DNA of 64,000 nt, taken from positions 44,696,335 through 44,760,334 of the forward strand of contig CM046003.1 in the NCBI GenBank assembly GCA_025175895.1. The letters are read 5' to 3'. Positions 11,601 through 23,854 of this stretch are shown here, piece after piece. The stretch's first letter is position 1, and the number at the start of each line of letters is the position of its first letter. The notes below the pieces were generated by a model, which saw only the letters and a list, made by a program, of their open reading frames with translations, was not told where the DNA came from and searched no databases. This stretch comes from Wurfbainia villosa. Taxonomy: Eukaryota > Streptophyta > Magnoliopsida > Zingiberales > Zingiberaceae. The translations under genes were made by a program, and so were the position numbers.

Positions 11601-12477
11601 GTTATGTTTTATGATATGTTATGAATGTCTACATGCTTACGTTAGATACGTTATGAAGTTATGCTTTATGATATGTTATGAATGTTTACATGCTTACGTT
11701 AGATGCGTTATGAAAGTTATGCTTTACGATAGGCTATGAATGTTTACATGTTTATGTTAGATACATTACAAGTTATGTTTGATGATATGATGATCCATGC
11801 TATATTTCACTTATGTTACTTATGCTACATGTTAAGTTGATGACACCAAGTATGTTACATGTTATATTGCTTCTATGTTGTGAATGCTGCATGCCATGAT
11901 TAATGATGATGTATGGTTTTAGTGAGTAGGACAGGATCTTACTAAGCCTATGTGCTTATAGTTTATCTTTCCCTCGTACTGCAGATAAGGGTAAGGGATG
12001 GATAAACTAAAGGGAGCAGCAGGAGGGGCCAATGTGTGTGGTAGTGGCATGGTGGAGAAGATCCGTTAGGTCTAAACATGTTTACCTATGATGAAGATGT
12101 CTATTCATGTCCTCACTTATGTCTCCTTATGATGATGATGTTATGAATTTACTAAGCACTAAGTATCTACATATATGATGCATGCTCTATGTTAAGAAGA
12201 AGAAGTAAAGAAGAAGTAAGAAGAAGTATCTATCCACGCTATGAAGCATACTCTATGCTAAGAAGAAGAAGTATATATATATATATGTATATATGTGTTA
12301 ACGTATGTTTATGTTTAAAAGAAAAACAAAAAAAAAAATATTTAGGTCTAAAGTCTTCCGCTGTAAGAATTAAGAAGTATGTATAAAGTCTTCCGCTGTA
12401 TGTAATGTATGTATGGTCGCGTCACGCGCCGCCTCTCCGGACATTTAGGGTCCCTGACAGGGGCGGGCGTGACAGGT

Positions 12478-12490
12478 TGGTATCAGAGCG
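12478..12490 (+). promoter_or_regulatory. primer-binding site of B
   Basis: TGGTATCAGAGCG starts three bases after the LTR end; it complements initiator Met tRNA. Confidence 0.92.
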
Positions 12491-12974
12491 GATCTGCCTT
12501 TCCACTACACACACATCAAGCTCCAATCCTGCCGCTCCAAGTAAGAATTCTATGTCTACTCTAACTTAGCTTATTTATTCATGTATGATATAAAATGCCT
12601 TAGCTTATTTTGCTCATGTATGATATAAAATGCCTTTAGATTATTTAGTTCATGTATGATATAAAGTGCCTCTAGCTTGATTATAAAATGCCTTTACTTT
12701 ATGCTTGTTCATGAATAATAGGAAATGTTTCTAGCTTAAATATGCATGAAAATAGGATACCCTTATGCTTGTTCTGGCATGATGTAAAATACCTTAAGTT
12801 TAACTTATGCATGGGAACATGAATGAAGCTTAAAACGACCTTATGCTAGCCTTAGTTTAATTACGATATATATATATATAAATAAATAAATAAAATACTT
12901 TCTTATTACGAAAATTGATTTTCGTAATTATTTGTAAGGTCTATGCTCATCCTGAATTGAATTAAGCCGTTTAA

Positions 12975-13500
12975 ATGCACGGGTTGGTCGGTTTTGGTAT
13001 CGATTTCAATTATTTCAATTTCGATGGCACGGATGATGACCACCATGACCGTCGTGATGTGTCACGAAAAGCTATTGAAGAGATAGTTTATAAACCAGAC
13101 GGTGGGGTCATCAGACACATGAAAAGGCTCGATTGTCTTTTTAGGAGACTCGAGCGGCAAGAGTTTCCGTTACTGGACAATTATAAGATATGGGCCTTGG
13201 TCCGTTCCCTGCCAAATGAGTTCATGGTAGTTGCACACCACGTGTGGGGCCGTTACGAAGGGCGGATAACCTATGTCCGAGGGTTCAAGAGAATCCCGTG
13301 GTAACTCGCCTCGAGAAGAATGTAGAGGGTTCTACAAACAAATAACTTCTTGGCGCCACCGAGACTACCCTAATAAGGCCAAGGAAGATAGGACTAAAAA
13401 TGATTACAACTGCACTAGGGTTTGTCCTAGTGGGAGTCGTAATAAACTATCTTCTCAAGTAGTTGTGTTTCGATTAGAAATAAGGAATGTTATATGTTAA
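12975..13500 (+). pseudogene. gag-like relic of B, not firmly recognised
   Basis: An open frame of 109 codons starting MHGLVGFGIDFNYFNFDG, with a helical segment (HMKRLDCLFRRLERQEFPLL then VRSLPNEF) that looks like a retrotransposon Gag core. It continues in another frame to about 13500 with a basic Arg/Lys-rich stretch. I see no zinc knuckle. The family call is a guess from position between primer-binding site and pol. Confidence 0.4.
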
Positions 13501-13585
13501 CATTTTTCCTTTGAAAGTATGAATAAGATGAGCTCATTTCCTTGAATTAGTGATTAGTCCATTGCATGGGATGTATGTGGTGTAG

Positions 13586-14070
13586 TTGATCAATCGGTTA
13601 GAAAGGACAAGAAGTATGAGTGGACGGACACCGCGAGAGGAGTTTCACAGAGTTGAAAAAGGAGACCAGTGCTCAATTCTTGCTCTTCCTGACAAGAACG
13701 AAGGCTTCGACATGTACAAAGGACGCCCAAGATGGGACTCGAGTCAGACTTATGCAGAATGGCAAGGTCATTGCCTACGCCTCTAGGCAACTCAAGGAAC
13801 ACGAAAGGAATTATCCCACCCACGATTTAGAGCTAGCGGCCGTGGTCTTTGCTCTCAAAACATGGAGGCATTATCTCTATGGAGCTCAGTGTAGGATCTA
13901 TACAGACCACCAGAGTCTGAAATATTTCTTCACACAGAAGGACCTGAACATGAGACAGCGCAGATGGCTCGAGCTCGTCAAGGATTATGACGTGAGATTC
14001 TTTACCATCCGGGAAAGCTAACAAGGTGGCTGATGCACTCAGCAGGAAGTCCTGCGCCACCTTGATGTCC
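13586..14070 (+). pseudogene. B pol: end of RT and RNase H, frameshifted
   Basis: A SFTELKK start and two overlapping frames (13586-13786 and 13620-14021) share one gypsy RNase H domain. LLFLTRTKA and LALPDKNEGF are the same segment read in different phases. The conserved parts are VIAYASRQLKEHERNYPTHD, LELAAVVFALKTWRHYLYG and IYTDHQSLKYFF, the last with the catalytic-type Asp. The palm domain with YxDD that should precede it is absent: the sequence jumps from the gag-like relic to here. Short deletions break the frame several times. Confidence 0.85.
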
Positions 14071-15600
14071 CTCTCAGTGCTATCTCGACCCTTAGAAAAA
14101 GAGATTACGCGTTACGGGGTGGAAATCATTTCCGGACAGCTCTCAACCCTGACGATAGCACCGACGCTGTTCGATGATATACTGGAAAAGCAAGCCCGTG
14201 ACCCAAGCCTTCAGAGGATCAAGCAAGAGGTCCTAGAGGGAAAGGACGACGGGTTTTGGATCTCCGATAGTGGAGTACTCTACCTCGAGGATCGCTTGTG
14301 TATTCCCCGATGATCCGATTACTAAGGAGATACTTGAGGAAGCTCACGGGACTCCTTATGCGATGCATCCTGGAACCACCAAGATGTACCAAGACCCGAA
14401 CGAAAGTTTTGGTGGTTTGGAATGAAAAGAGATGTGGCTCAAGATATGCAAGATTTGCACGACCCGCCAAAGGGTTAAGGCAGAGCACCAAAGACACGGA
14501 GGAACACCTGCGGTAGATCCAGATTCCGAATGGAAATGGGAGGACATTTCTATGGATTTCATCTCGGGATTGCCCAAGGCGACAAGCGGTTATGATGCTA
14601 TATGGGTGATTGTACAGATTGGCGAAGTCCGCTCATTTCTTAGCAATCAAGATGACCTATTCGACGAGCAAGCTGGCTCGATTATATGCTAGAAATCATC
14701 CGACTCCATGGAATTCCTAAGACCATCATTTCGATAGAGATGGTCGCTTTATTTCCATTTCGAGTGCGTTGAGGCCTTAGGCCTTAGGCACAAGGCTATT
14801 GTTCAAGATCGCCTTCCATCCCAGCAGACGGAATGACCGAAAGGGTAAATCAAGTACTGGAAGATATGTTAAGAGCCTGCGCCCTGGATTTCAAAGGTAG
14901 CTTGTGTCGATACTTATGTTTGGCAGAATTCGCTTACAATAATAGCTACCAAGCTACTATTGGAATGGCACCCTACGAGGCTCTATACGGGAGGAAATGT
15001 AGATCTCCCATATCTTTGACGAGGGTGGTGAAAAGAAGAGGATGGGACTCGACGGATTTCATCGATGACACCACTGAGCTATACTGAACATCCGCCAGAG
15101 AATTGAAACCGCCAAAGCCGACAAAAGAGCTATGCGGATAAGAGGCGTAGACCATTAGAATCGAGGTTGGGGACCTAGTATTCTCAAAGTGGCTCCCATG
15201 AAGGGAGTAATGAGGTTCGGAAAGAAGGGTAAATCGAGTCCACGTTCATTGGGGACCGTATCCGATATCGCAGAGGATTGGCAATGTAGCTTACAAGCTA
15301 GAGCCGCCTCAAGAGATGTCGGCTATTCACAACGTGTTCCATGTCTCGTGCTCAAGAAATGCATTTCCAAGATGACCAAGTGATCGAGCCACAAACAAGA
15401 TACAAGTTCAAGAGGACCTAAGTATTGAAAGTCGGCCTATCCAAATACTAGACCAGAAATCAAGAGGCTAAGGAACAAAGAGGTGCCCTTAGTAAAGGTC
15501 CTGTGGGCGTAATCAATCTGCACGAGGAGGCTACCCGGGAACGCGAGGAGGACATGAAGAAGAAGTACCACAATTGTTCTAAGTTTCGAGGACTAAACTT
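14026..15600 (+). pseudogene. B integrase and chromodomain-type tail, fragmented
   Basis: After VADALSRKS (end of RNase H) comes a zinc-binding segment (KICKICTTRQRVKAEHQR) and the integrase core start ISMDFISGLPKATSGYDAIWV with the first catalytic Asp. The second Asp (14700-14750) lies in damaged sequence. The Glu region survives as MTERVNQVLEDMLRACALDF, followed by YNNSYQATIGMAPYEALYGR. The tail around 15170-15590 matches the MKGVMRFGKKGK and HNVF-type segments and a decayed chromodomain, which in chromoviruses directs insertion. At least five frame changes from 1-2 base deletions. Confidence 0.85.
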
Positions 15601-15620
15601 TTTAAAGGTATGAAGGATTA

Positions 15621-18600
15621 TGTAACGCCGTAAAATTCCTAGCAATTTTACAAGAATTTTTGGCTTGATGATAATGGGCTTTATGTAGGCCTTTTCCAAA
15701 ACAAAAGAAAATAAGCCAAAATGGATACAAGACCTAGGAATTGAACTCAGACCTCTAGAGATAGCCAAGCCCTATAGATGTACCCACTAACCATAAGCCC
15801 AATAGGATTGTATGATTAAGGAAGGGGGAACTATAGATAAATGGGACTAAGGGTAAATGAAGAGGCATAGAAAAGAAAAGAGGAAATTCTCTTCCTCCTC
15901 CTTTATAAAGAAGAGGAAGATTGAAATTTTTACTTCCTCTCTTCTTCTTCCTCTCTTCTCAAAATCCTAAAGTTTTCCTCTACATTCCCTCTTTTAATCC
16001 TATCCAAGCTAGAGAAGGCTAAGTGTTGACCTTCTTTAGGTTATCTTCCCCACCCCAAGCAAAGCGAAGGATGTAAGTATCCCTCACCGCATACGAATAG
16101 CTTCGTTGACGCTTTATAAAAGAAATCTATATTGTTAAATTCGCCAAGATATGATCTAGGGTTTCCATGAAGTGGTATGCCATGCTTTTGTAATTAGATG
16201 ATGATGTTAGGGCTTAAAATGGATTAGGTCAAAAGTTAAACCTAGGAAACCCTATGAACCATTCGCCAACATGGGTTTTGTTGGTGTTTTATTGAAGTTA
16301 TATCTTGTTTTGCTTGCAAGTGATGATGTTAGCATGTTATAGGGATTAGGATAAAGATCTAACTCTAGAGGCCTCCATGACCCATTCGCCAAGTCATGAA
16401 CTAGGGTCTCAAAGAAGCTCTATGCTATGTTTATGCTATGTTTTATAACTAGATTATGATGTTAGGGTTTAAAGTGGGTTAGAACAAAAGCTAACCCTAA
16501 TGAACACTTTAGTTCTATTCGCCAAACCCTACTTTAGGGTTTCAATGAAGTTCCATGCCATATTATGGGAACTAGATGATGATTTTAGGGTTTAAAGTGG
16601 GTTAGAACAAAAGCTAACCCTAATGAACACTATAGTTCTATTCGGCCAAACCCCACTATAGGGTTTCAATGAAGTTTCATACTATGTTTTGTAACTAGAT
16701 GATGAGGTTAGGTTTTAAAAGGGGATTCGGTCAACAGTTAAACCCAAAGGCCCTACATGGACCATTCGGCCACCTTTGGTTCTTAGGTTACAATGAAGTT
16801 CATACCATGAATTTTATGGAAATTGTATGCATATGTATGTTACTTGAATTAGGTTAAAGGTCTAAACCCTAAAAAGCCTATAAGGACCATTCGGCCACCT
16901 TTGACCTCTTCAGGGTACAATGAAGTTCATACCATGAATTGTATGCTATGTTATGTTAATGAAATCAGTTATGTTGTTATGAAATAAAGTATGTCATGCT
17001 ATGTTGATGAAATAAGTTATGTTGTTATGAAATGAAGCATGCCATGCTATGTTAATGAAATAAGTTATGTTGTTATGAAATGAAGCATGCCATGCTATGT
17101 TAATGAAATAAGTTATGTTGTTATGAAATGAAGTATGCCATGCTATGTTAATGAAATAAGTTATGTTGTTATGAAATAAAGTATGCCATGCTATGTTAAT
17201 GAAATAAGTTATGTTGTTATGAAATAAAGTATGCCATGCTATGTTAATGAAATAGGATATGTTGTTATGAAATGAAGTATGTCATGCTATGTAAATGAAA
17301 TGAAGCCTGATGTGTATGAAATGAATTATGCCATGTTATGAAAATGAAATGAAGCATGATGTGTTATGAAACGAAGTATGCTATGCTATGTTAATAAGAC
17401 ATGTAGTAAAGTAAGCATATAAGTATTTTACCTTCTGCATGGCTTGTACCAAGACCTTAACAAGGTCCAAGAAGGGATGGGCTCCTAAGATGCCCTAGGT
17501 CGATGGAATAAGACTCGGGCCTAGGATGGGCTTCTATGTATGATTGCCCCTAGGTCGATGGAATAAGATTCGGGCCTAGTACGGGATGGGCTCCAAGATG
17601 CCTTAGGTCGATGGAGTAAGACTCGGGCCTAGGATGGGCTTCTACGCTATGACGATTGCCCTAGGTCGATGGAATAAGACTCGGGCCTAGAAACCTATTA
17701 GGTTCGAGACTTGCTACCTCGGGCCTATTTAGGGATGCGCGCTATGATAATGAAGAAGTGGTACAATGCCGGGCACAAATATGTTGAGATTTATATTTAC
17801 GTACCTATATATATATTTTCAAAAGCATCTTGCATATGTATGTCATGATTGTTAAGTTACATGTTATGTTAAATAATATGTCATGATTGTTAAGTTACAT
17901 GTTATGTTAAATAATATGTCATGATTGTTAAGTTACATGTTATGTTAAATAATATGCCATGATTGTTAAGTTACATGTTATGTTAAATGATATGCCATGA
18001 TTGTTAAGTTACATGTTATGTTAAACGATATGCCATGATTGTTAAGTTATATGTTATGAAGGTTATGTTTTATGATATGTTATGAATGTCTACATGCTTA
18101 CGTTAGATACGTTATGAAGTTATGCTTTATGATATGTTATGAATGTTTACATGCTTACGTTAGATGCGTTATGAAAGTTATGCTTTACGATAGGCTATGA
18201 ATGTTTACATGTTTACGTTAGATACATTACAAGTTATGTTTGATGATACGATGATCCATGCTATATTTCACTTACGTTACTTATGCTACATGTTAAGTTG
18301 ATGACACCAAGTATGTTACATGTTATATTGCTTCTATGTTGTGAATGCTGCATGCCATGATTAATGATGATGTATGATTTTAGTGAGTAGGACAGGATCT
18401 TACTAAGCCTATGTGCTTATAGTTTATCTTTCCCTCGTACTGCAGATAAGGGTAAGGGATGGATAAACTAAAGGGAGCAGCAGGAGGGGCCAATGTGTGT
18501 GGTAGTGGCATGGTGGAGAAGATCCGTTAGGTCTAAACATGTTTACCTATGATGAAGATGTCTATTCATGTCCTCACTTATGTCTCCTTATGATGATGAT

Positions 18601-18934
18601 GTTATGAATTTACTAAGCACTAAGTATCTACATATATGATGCATGCTCTATGTTAAGAAGAAGAAGTAAAGAAGAAGTAAGAAGAAGTATCTATCCACGC
18701 TATGAAGCATACTCTATGCTAAGAAGAAGAAGTATATATATATATATGTATATATGTGTTAACGTATGTTTATGTTTAAAAGAAAAACAAAAAAAAAATA
18801 TTTAGGTCTAAAGTCTTCCGCTGTAAGAATTAAGAAGTATGTATAAAGTCTTCCGCTGTATGTAATGTATGTACGGTCGCGTCACGCGCCGCCTCTCCGG
18901 ACATTTAGGGTCCCTGACAGGGGCGGGCGTGACA
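15621..18934 (+). repeat. 3' LTR of B (3314 bp)
   Basis: Same as the 5' LTR, but its first ~1 kb carries many 1-4 base deletions: TTCGGCCA becomes TTCGCCA repeatedly, and C and G runs are shortened. From about 16640 on the two LTRs are almost identical. The purine tract expected before it is degraded (AAAGGTATGAAGGAT). Confidence 0.92.
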
Positions 18935-18939
18935 CTAAA

Positions 18940-19956
18940 AGGGTCAAGAAGACTCCACCGGAACCAAAGGTCAAGGAGACCGGTGCCTCAATGCAAAAGA
19001 GCAAGGAGCATGTCATTTGCTTCAAATGCCATCAAAAGGGGCACTATAGGAGTCAATGCCCTAGGGGGAGCAAGAAGACTCAAGAGGGAGCATCACATGT
19101 AGGGGGAGCTTCTAAAGCAATCCCTAAGGTAAAATTCAATAATGCTCTTTCTTTAGTTAATAGGCAAAAGCATGCTAGAAACAATGTTAGCAATCTTGCT
19201 ATTTATCATAAAGAGCATGTTAGAAATAGTAGACACCTTTGCCTAGGAGCTAAAGATGTTCATTTTAGAAATAAGGAGAAATTTGGGACTAATGTCCCTA
19301 GAAAAACTCTTCCTAAGGAAAGCATTAGGAAAATAGAAATCTATTTAGGCATTAACCCTAAGAAGGGTAGGCATATGCCTAGAGGAAATTGTAATGCTCA
19401 AAGACTAAATGAAAAATCAAAAATTGGGCAATTAGAGTTTGAAACCCAAGTCTTGAGGTCAAGACTTGAAAAATTAGAGAAGACCCTTAGGATTATGCAA
19501 AACCAAATAAAAGGGTCAAATGGTCAAAGTCAAGGGTCTAGATCTAAGAGTCAACACCTAGAGTCTAGGAGGCAAGGCTCATCTATGGGCAAGAAAGGCT
19601 TGAGCCACAAGCCTAGGTCCAAGTTAGATAAGCCTACCTACCATAATGTTCCATTTGACTATAGAACTAAACCTAGGTCTAGGAATACTAAGGTCACAAG
19701 GGAAGTCATCCTTAGAGTTGACCATGGTGTGTGCCTAGTGGCTAGGGTTTCAAGGAAACCTAGGGAAGCCACTAAGAAGGTTACAAAGGGAGTCACCCCT
19801 AGAGTTAACCTAGGCAAGACCACAATGACCAAGGCTAACAAGCCTAGAAGGGTTATTAGGAAGGCATCTAGAGAGGTTATCCCTAAGGAATACCTAATTA
19901 ACCCAAGAAGCTCAAATAAATTTTGGGTTCCTAGGAGCATGATCGATTCATGCTAA
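18940..19956 (+). pseudogene. A gag, C-terminal part with CCHC knuckle
   Basis: About 339 open codons resuming where B interrupted gag. The second zinc knuckle is intact: Cys at CFKC, His in KGHY and Cys in SQCPR (19018-19059). After it come a Lys/Arg-rich region, a short coiled-coil-like heptad stretch (LEFETQVLRSRLEKLEKTLR) and a basic repeat tail ending FWVPRSMIDSC. Element E's gag has a comparable YWVPKDQ end, which supports SIRE lineage. The stop at 19954-19956 is followed by 1.8 kb without coding frame, so pol does not follow. It is joined to 8443-9137 once B is removed. Confidence 0.85.
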
Positions 19957-21741
19957 ATGGGTTAGGTTGTGCCAACTTTAAATGGATGGGTAGTTAACCT
20001 AACCATGGTAAAGGTTATGGTTACCTTGGGAATGTGTTTTGATATTAAATCCTAAAGGTTTTTAGGATGTGCCAATATTATTTAAGAAGTTTGAAAAATC
20101 AATCAAATTGGCACAATTTAGGTTTAGAGGTCTTAGTGTGTCATTTTGGGTTTTTGGCACACTTTGAGAATAATTGATAATATGAAAAAATGAGATTAAT
20201 TATAACAAATGGCAACTAATATTAAAATTTAGGTATTATTATACCGATACATTTTATTTGTCATATTTTGGTTGTCATATACCATGTCATGACATCATGT
20301 TTATTTTTATCATTTATATGTCATCTTAGGATTTAGGACTTTATGTCATGTGTATTTAGATTTAATCATATGTCATGACATCATGATCATTGGCCATGTT
20401 TACTTATTCTATCATTTATGCCATGATCATACTTCATGCATTTAAGTTAATGAAAATTGATTTAAGGACTATGACATGACTTGAAGTCTCATGCATAAGG
20501 GAATCAAGTAGTGTTGTCTTAGAAAAATGCATGAAAATCTAGATTAGGATGAACAAAACCCACATCTCACATTATATTGACATGTATGTATATTGATACA
20601 CCCTAGATACATGTGAGATGCTAGGATATGAGTTAAGTTCAAGGTGCATAGTTTTTGCATCTAGATGAACTCAAACTCATCTTATATTAGTGATGGATCA
20701 TGGGGAAAGCTAATGTGCAAGTCATGTGCATTGAGCCCATTGATCATGGTCCAATATAGGTTTTCAAAAATATTTTAAAATCATTTTAGAAAACCTTGGT
20801 GAAGTCTATCTTTTGATAGCAATCACCATTGATGAAGTTGATACAAAGTAAGCTAAAACATTAAAAAATTTCTTCACTTTTGAACTTTGTGTCAACTTCA
20901 CTATTTTATGGGTAAAATATTTTTCTAATATTTTTCACCCATTGTATTGGTCATAAATATTATACATATGAAGTTTCATGATTTTTTGAATTACATATAA
21001 TTATTTATGAATTTCTAAAATTCGATTCTAATAACTGAAATTTGGAAATTTCAGTTATCAGTCGACTGTCCTTGTTGATAGTCGACTGATGAGCATGACA
21101 GTCGATTGTTGCCTGATAAATTCGACTACCAGAGCTGATTTCGGGCAAACAAAGTATGTTTAGCCCATTGTCAGCTATGTTAGGATTCCCTAACCACTCC
21201 TAACCCTAGGATATGCTTTGGGAAGTATTAGAAAGGGTGAAAATTCATTGGATATGGATTAGGAGAGTTGTTAGGGTGATGTATCAATTTTAAGGTGTTG
21301 GAAAGTTCAATGTTGAATTTTGGACCTTAATTTTGATGGTTTAGAGTTCCTATTGGCTTAAGGACTTCCCAAGGACATTGTCGGTGCAATGGTCAACGGG
21401 GAGAAAGCCTTTAGGGGGAGGTATCCATCATGGGATGATGGATGTATATTCTTCCATGTAAAGGAGAGAATGAGAATTTGAGATACTCAATTTGGAAATT
21501 GGGAGAGTTTGTAAGATTGTCTCTCTTGAGTGATATGGGACTTATCACTAGGAAGATTGTAGGCATCCCAGATGTTTTTGTACCAAGAGAGAGATTGTAA
21601 GATCTCATTGGATTTGAGACATTGACCTCATTGGGAGAACCTTTTTGATGTATGTCAAAAAGGGAGAGAATGTTAGAGTTATCAATTTGGAAAAATTGGT
21701 AAGCGAATTTGAGTTAGGGGCCTATGTTTTTGTCAAACATT
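19957..21741 (+). other. A noncoding region between gag and polypurine tract
   Basis: No pol-like frame on either strand. Holds AT-rich ATGTCATGAC words, two to three GTCGACTG motifs at 21060-21115, and several GGGGGAG purine clusters in the last 400 bases. The part from 21155 aligns with 23228-23840, the right half of the same region in H. Confidence 0.8.
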
Positions 21742-21755
21742 AAAAAGGGGGAGAT
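21742..21755 (+). promoter_or_regulatory. polypurine tract of A
   Basis: AAAAAGGGGGAGAT directly before TGTTGGTGCA. Element E has the same tract before its LTR. Confidence 0.9.
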
Positions 21756-23222
21756 TGTTGGTGCAATCGACCCAGGTCATGATTGACCGGACTCGAGTTT
21801 GACTCGAGCAATGTTTTGATGTTCGACAAAAACATATGACAATATGATTGTCATGGTAAAGTCCAAGTCATGGGTACTTGGCATGGAAAGTCCAAGTGGG
21901 ACACTTGGCATTGGGAAAGTCCAAGTCTTGAGTACTTAGTATGTAAAGTCCAAGCATGGGTCTTGGCAAGGAAAAGTCTAACATAGGTTGGCAAGGAAAG
22001 TCAAAGCATGGGTCTTGGCAAGGTAAAGTCAAACATGGGTTGGCAAAAGAAAGTCCCTGGCACGGAAAGTCCAAGCTTGAGTCTTGGCATTTGAAAAGTC
22101 CAAGGGGAATATTGGCGGCGTAAAGTCCAAGCGGGAGTCTTGGCAGCATAAGTCCAATGGTTGGCAGCATAAAGTCCAAGTGGGAGTCTTGGAAGCATAA
22201 GTTCAATGTGTTTTGGCGGTGTAGACATCGTTAGCATGACAATAGCCAATGGAACACCTGAAGGCTAGTGTATGGATGAACAAGTCATGGATGACTTGGA
22301 GGGATCCAATAGGCGTGAGGCTGACGGAGGTGGCTAGAAGGCTTAGGTCTAGGCTACGGGTGGTCTAGCAAGTATAGGGGCACCATACTTGGGTTAAAAC
22401 CTCATGTTTGAGGTGTGTTAGTCGACTAGGACCATGGGTCAGTCGACTGGTGTGAGTCAACTAGGGTTTGACTACGGGAAGTGTCCTGGCAATCGACTGC
22501 CAGAGGTGGGCAGTCGACTGATGCTCGGGATCTCGGGCACAGAAGGTTCTCCAGTCGAGTGATCTGCCTGAACACTTGACTGATTGAGCCATCAGTCGAC
22601 TGATGGTGTATCCGTTGGACTTATCCGACGTGTTTCATGTCATTGTGAGACAACGGCTACAGGGGGCAATCGACTGATGCTCCCGATCAGTTGACTGTTA
22701 GGAGAAATCCAGCCCAAGGAGCAGCTTTAAAGGGAGCTCATGGAGGGAGGATTCACCACCGGTTCTTGAGGAGTTTTGGGGTGATTTATTGATGCAAATC
22801 AGGGTCTCCAAGTGCAATTCAAGCAACCACAAAGTAAGCATCCAAGTTCACAATTGTAAAGTGTTTCTTTACTTGTATTTGTGTAGTTTACTTGTATTAG
22901 CTTGTATTTGTGTTTATTACTGTTGTAATACATTGTACGAGGTTTCTCCACCTTCGGATTATTTCGAGAAGGAGTATTTGTGATTAGTAGTGTGTGTTTG
23001 TATTGCTAGGGCTCTTACGAGCCCAATCCGTGGAGTAGGAACCATTCAGTTCCGAACCACGTTATATCCTTGTGTTGTTATCGTACTTGTGTGTATTTGT
23101 ATTGTATATTTCTATTTCCACTACGCACTAATCATTTTGTAGCAAGCACGATCGAATTCCTCCATCGACAAGCGACGACGCTATTCACCCCCCCCCCTCT
23201 AGAGGGTGCATCATTCCTAACA
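21756..23222 (+). repeat. 3' LTR of A (1467 bp)
   Basis: TGTTGGTGCAATC to ATTCCTAACA, followed by the duplicated target GTTTA. Shorter than its partner through losses in the GTCGAC cluster and minisatellite. Confidence 0.9.
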
Positions 23223-23227
23223 GTTTA

Positions 23228-23854
23228 TCCCATGTTTCAGCTATGTTAGGCTACCCTAACTGCTTCTAACCCTAGGATATACTTTGGAAAGCATTAGAAA
23301 GGGTGAAAATCCATTGGATATGGATTAGGAGAGTTGTTTGGGTGTGTATCAAATTTTAAGGTGTGTGAAAGTTCAAGGTTAAACTTCTAACCTTAATTTT
23401 GATTGTTTAGTGTTTCTATAGGCTTAAGGACATTGGTGGTGCAATGGTTAAGGGGGAGCAAGCCTTTAGGAGGAGGTTATCCATCATGGGATGATGGATG
23501 TGTTCTTCCTCATAAGAGGGAGAATTTTGAGAATGTGAGATGTCCAATTTGAAAATTGGGAGAGTTTGTAGGATTGTCTCTCTTGAGTGATATGAGACTT
23601 ATCACTAGGAAGAGTGAAGGCATCCTAGGTATTTTTGAACCAAGGGGGAGATTGTAAGATCTCATTGGGATATGCGACATTGACCTCCTTGGGGAGAACC
23701 TTTTTGATGTATGTCAAAAAGGAGGAGAATTAACAGGAGAAGTTATGGGAGAATTTGATATTACCAATTTGGGAGAATTGGTAAGGAGATTTGAGTTAGG
23801 TGGTCAAACTCAAAGGTGTTTGTGATTTTTGTCAAACATTAAAAAGGGGGAGAT
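23228..23854 (+). other. H noncoding region, second part, and polypurine tract
   Basis: Continues 5693-6867 after removal of A. It is a non-coding stretch with GGGGGAG clusters, and ends in the polypurine tract AAAAAGGGGGAGAT at 23841-23854. Confidence 0.83.

Larger units (their letters stand above)
9138..12474 (+). repeat. 5' LTR of B (3337 bp)
   Basis: Ends fixed by comparison with 15621-18934 and by the TSD. In order: a TTTATAAAG promoter-like word near 9424-9436, repeated TTAGGGTTT-type sections with TTCGGCCA words, a 48-bp array, four copies of a GGTCGATGGAATAAGACTCG unit around 11030-11230, a 38-bp array, and a purine-rich AAGAAGAAG stretch near 12190-12270. Confidence 0.92.
9138..18934 (+). 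mobile_element. element B: chromodomain Ty3/gypsy (Tekay/Del type) element lacking RT
   Basis: Two long LTRs (3337 and 3314 bp) beginning TGTAACGCC and ending GCGTGACA enclose a 3.1-kb interior. The TSD CTAAA is exact (9133-9137 and 18935-18939). The interior has a gag-like relic, RNase H, integrase and a chromodomain-type tail, but protease and reverse transcriptase are gone, so it could only have moved with help from another element. It is inserted in A's gag. Confidence 0.92.
6868..23222 (+). mobile_element. element A: complete gag-only SIRE-type element, cut by gypsy element B
   Basis: LTRs at 6868-8371 and 21756-23222 flank a primer-binding site, a decayed gag, ~1.8 kb of noncoding DNA and a polypurine tract. 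The target duplication is GTTTA on the right (23223-23227) and ATTTA on the left (6863-6867), one base apart. Removing B and its extra CTAAA gives a native length of about 6.55 kb. There is no trace of pol. A sits inside the 3' noncoding region of its own relative H. Confidence 0.87.
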
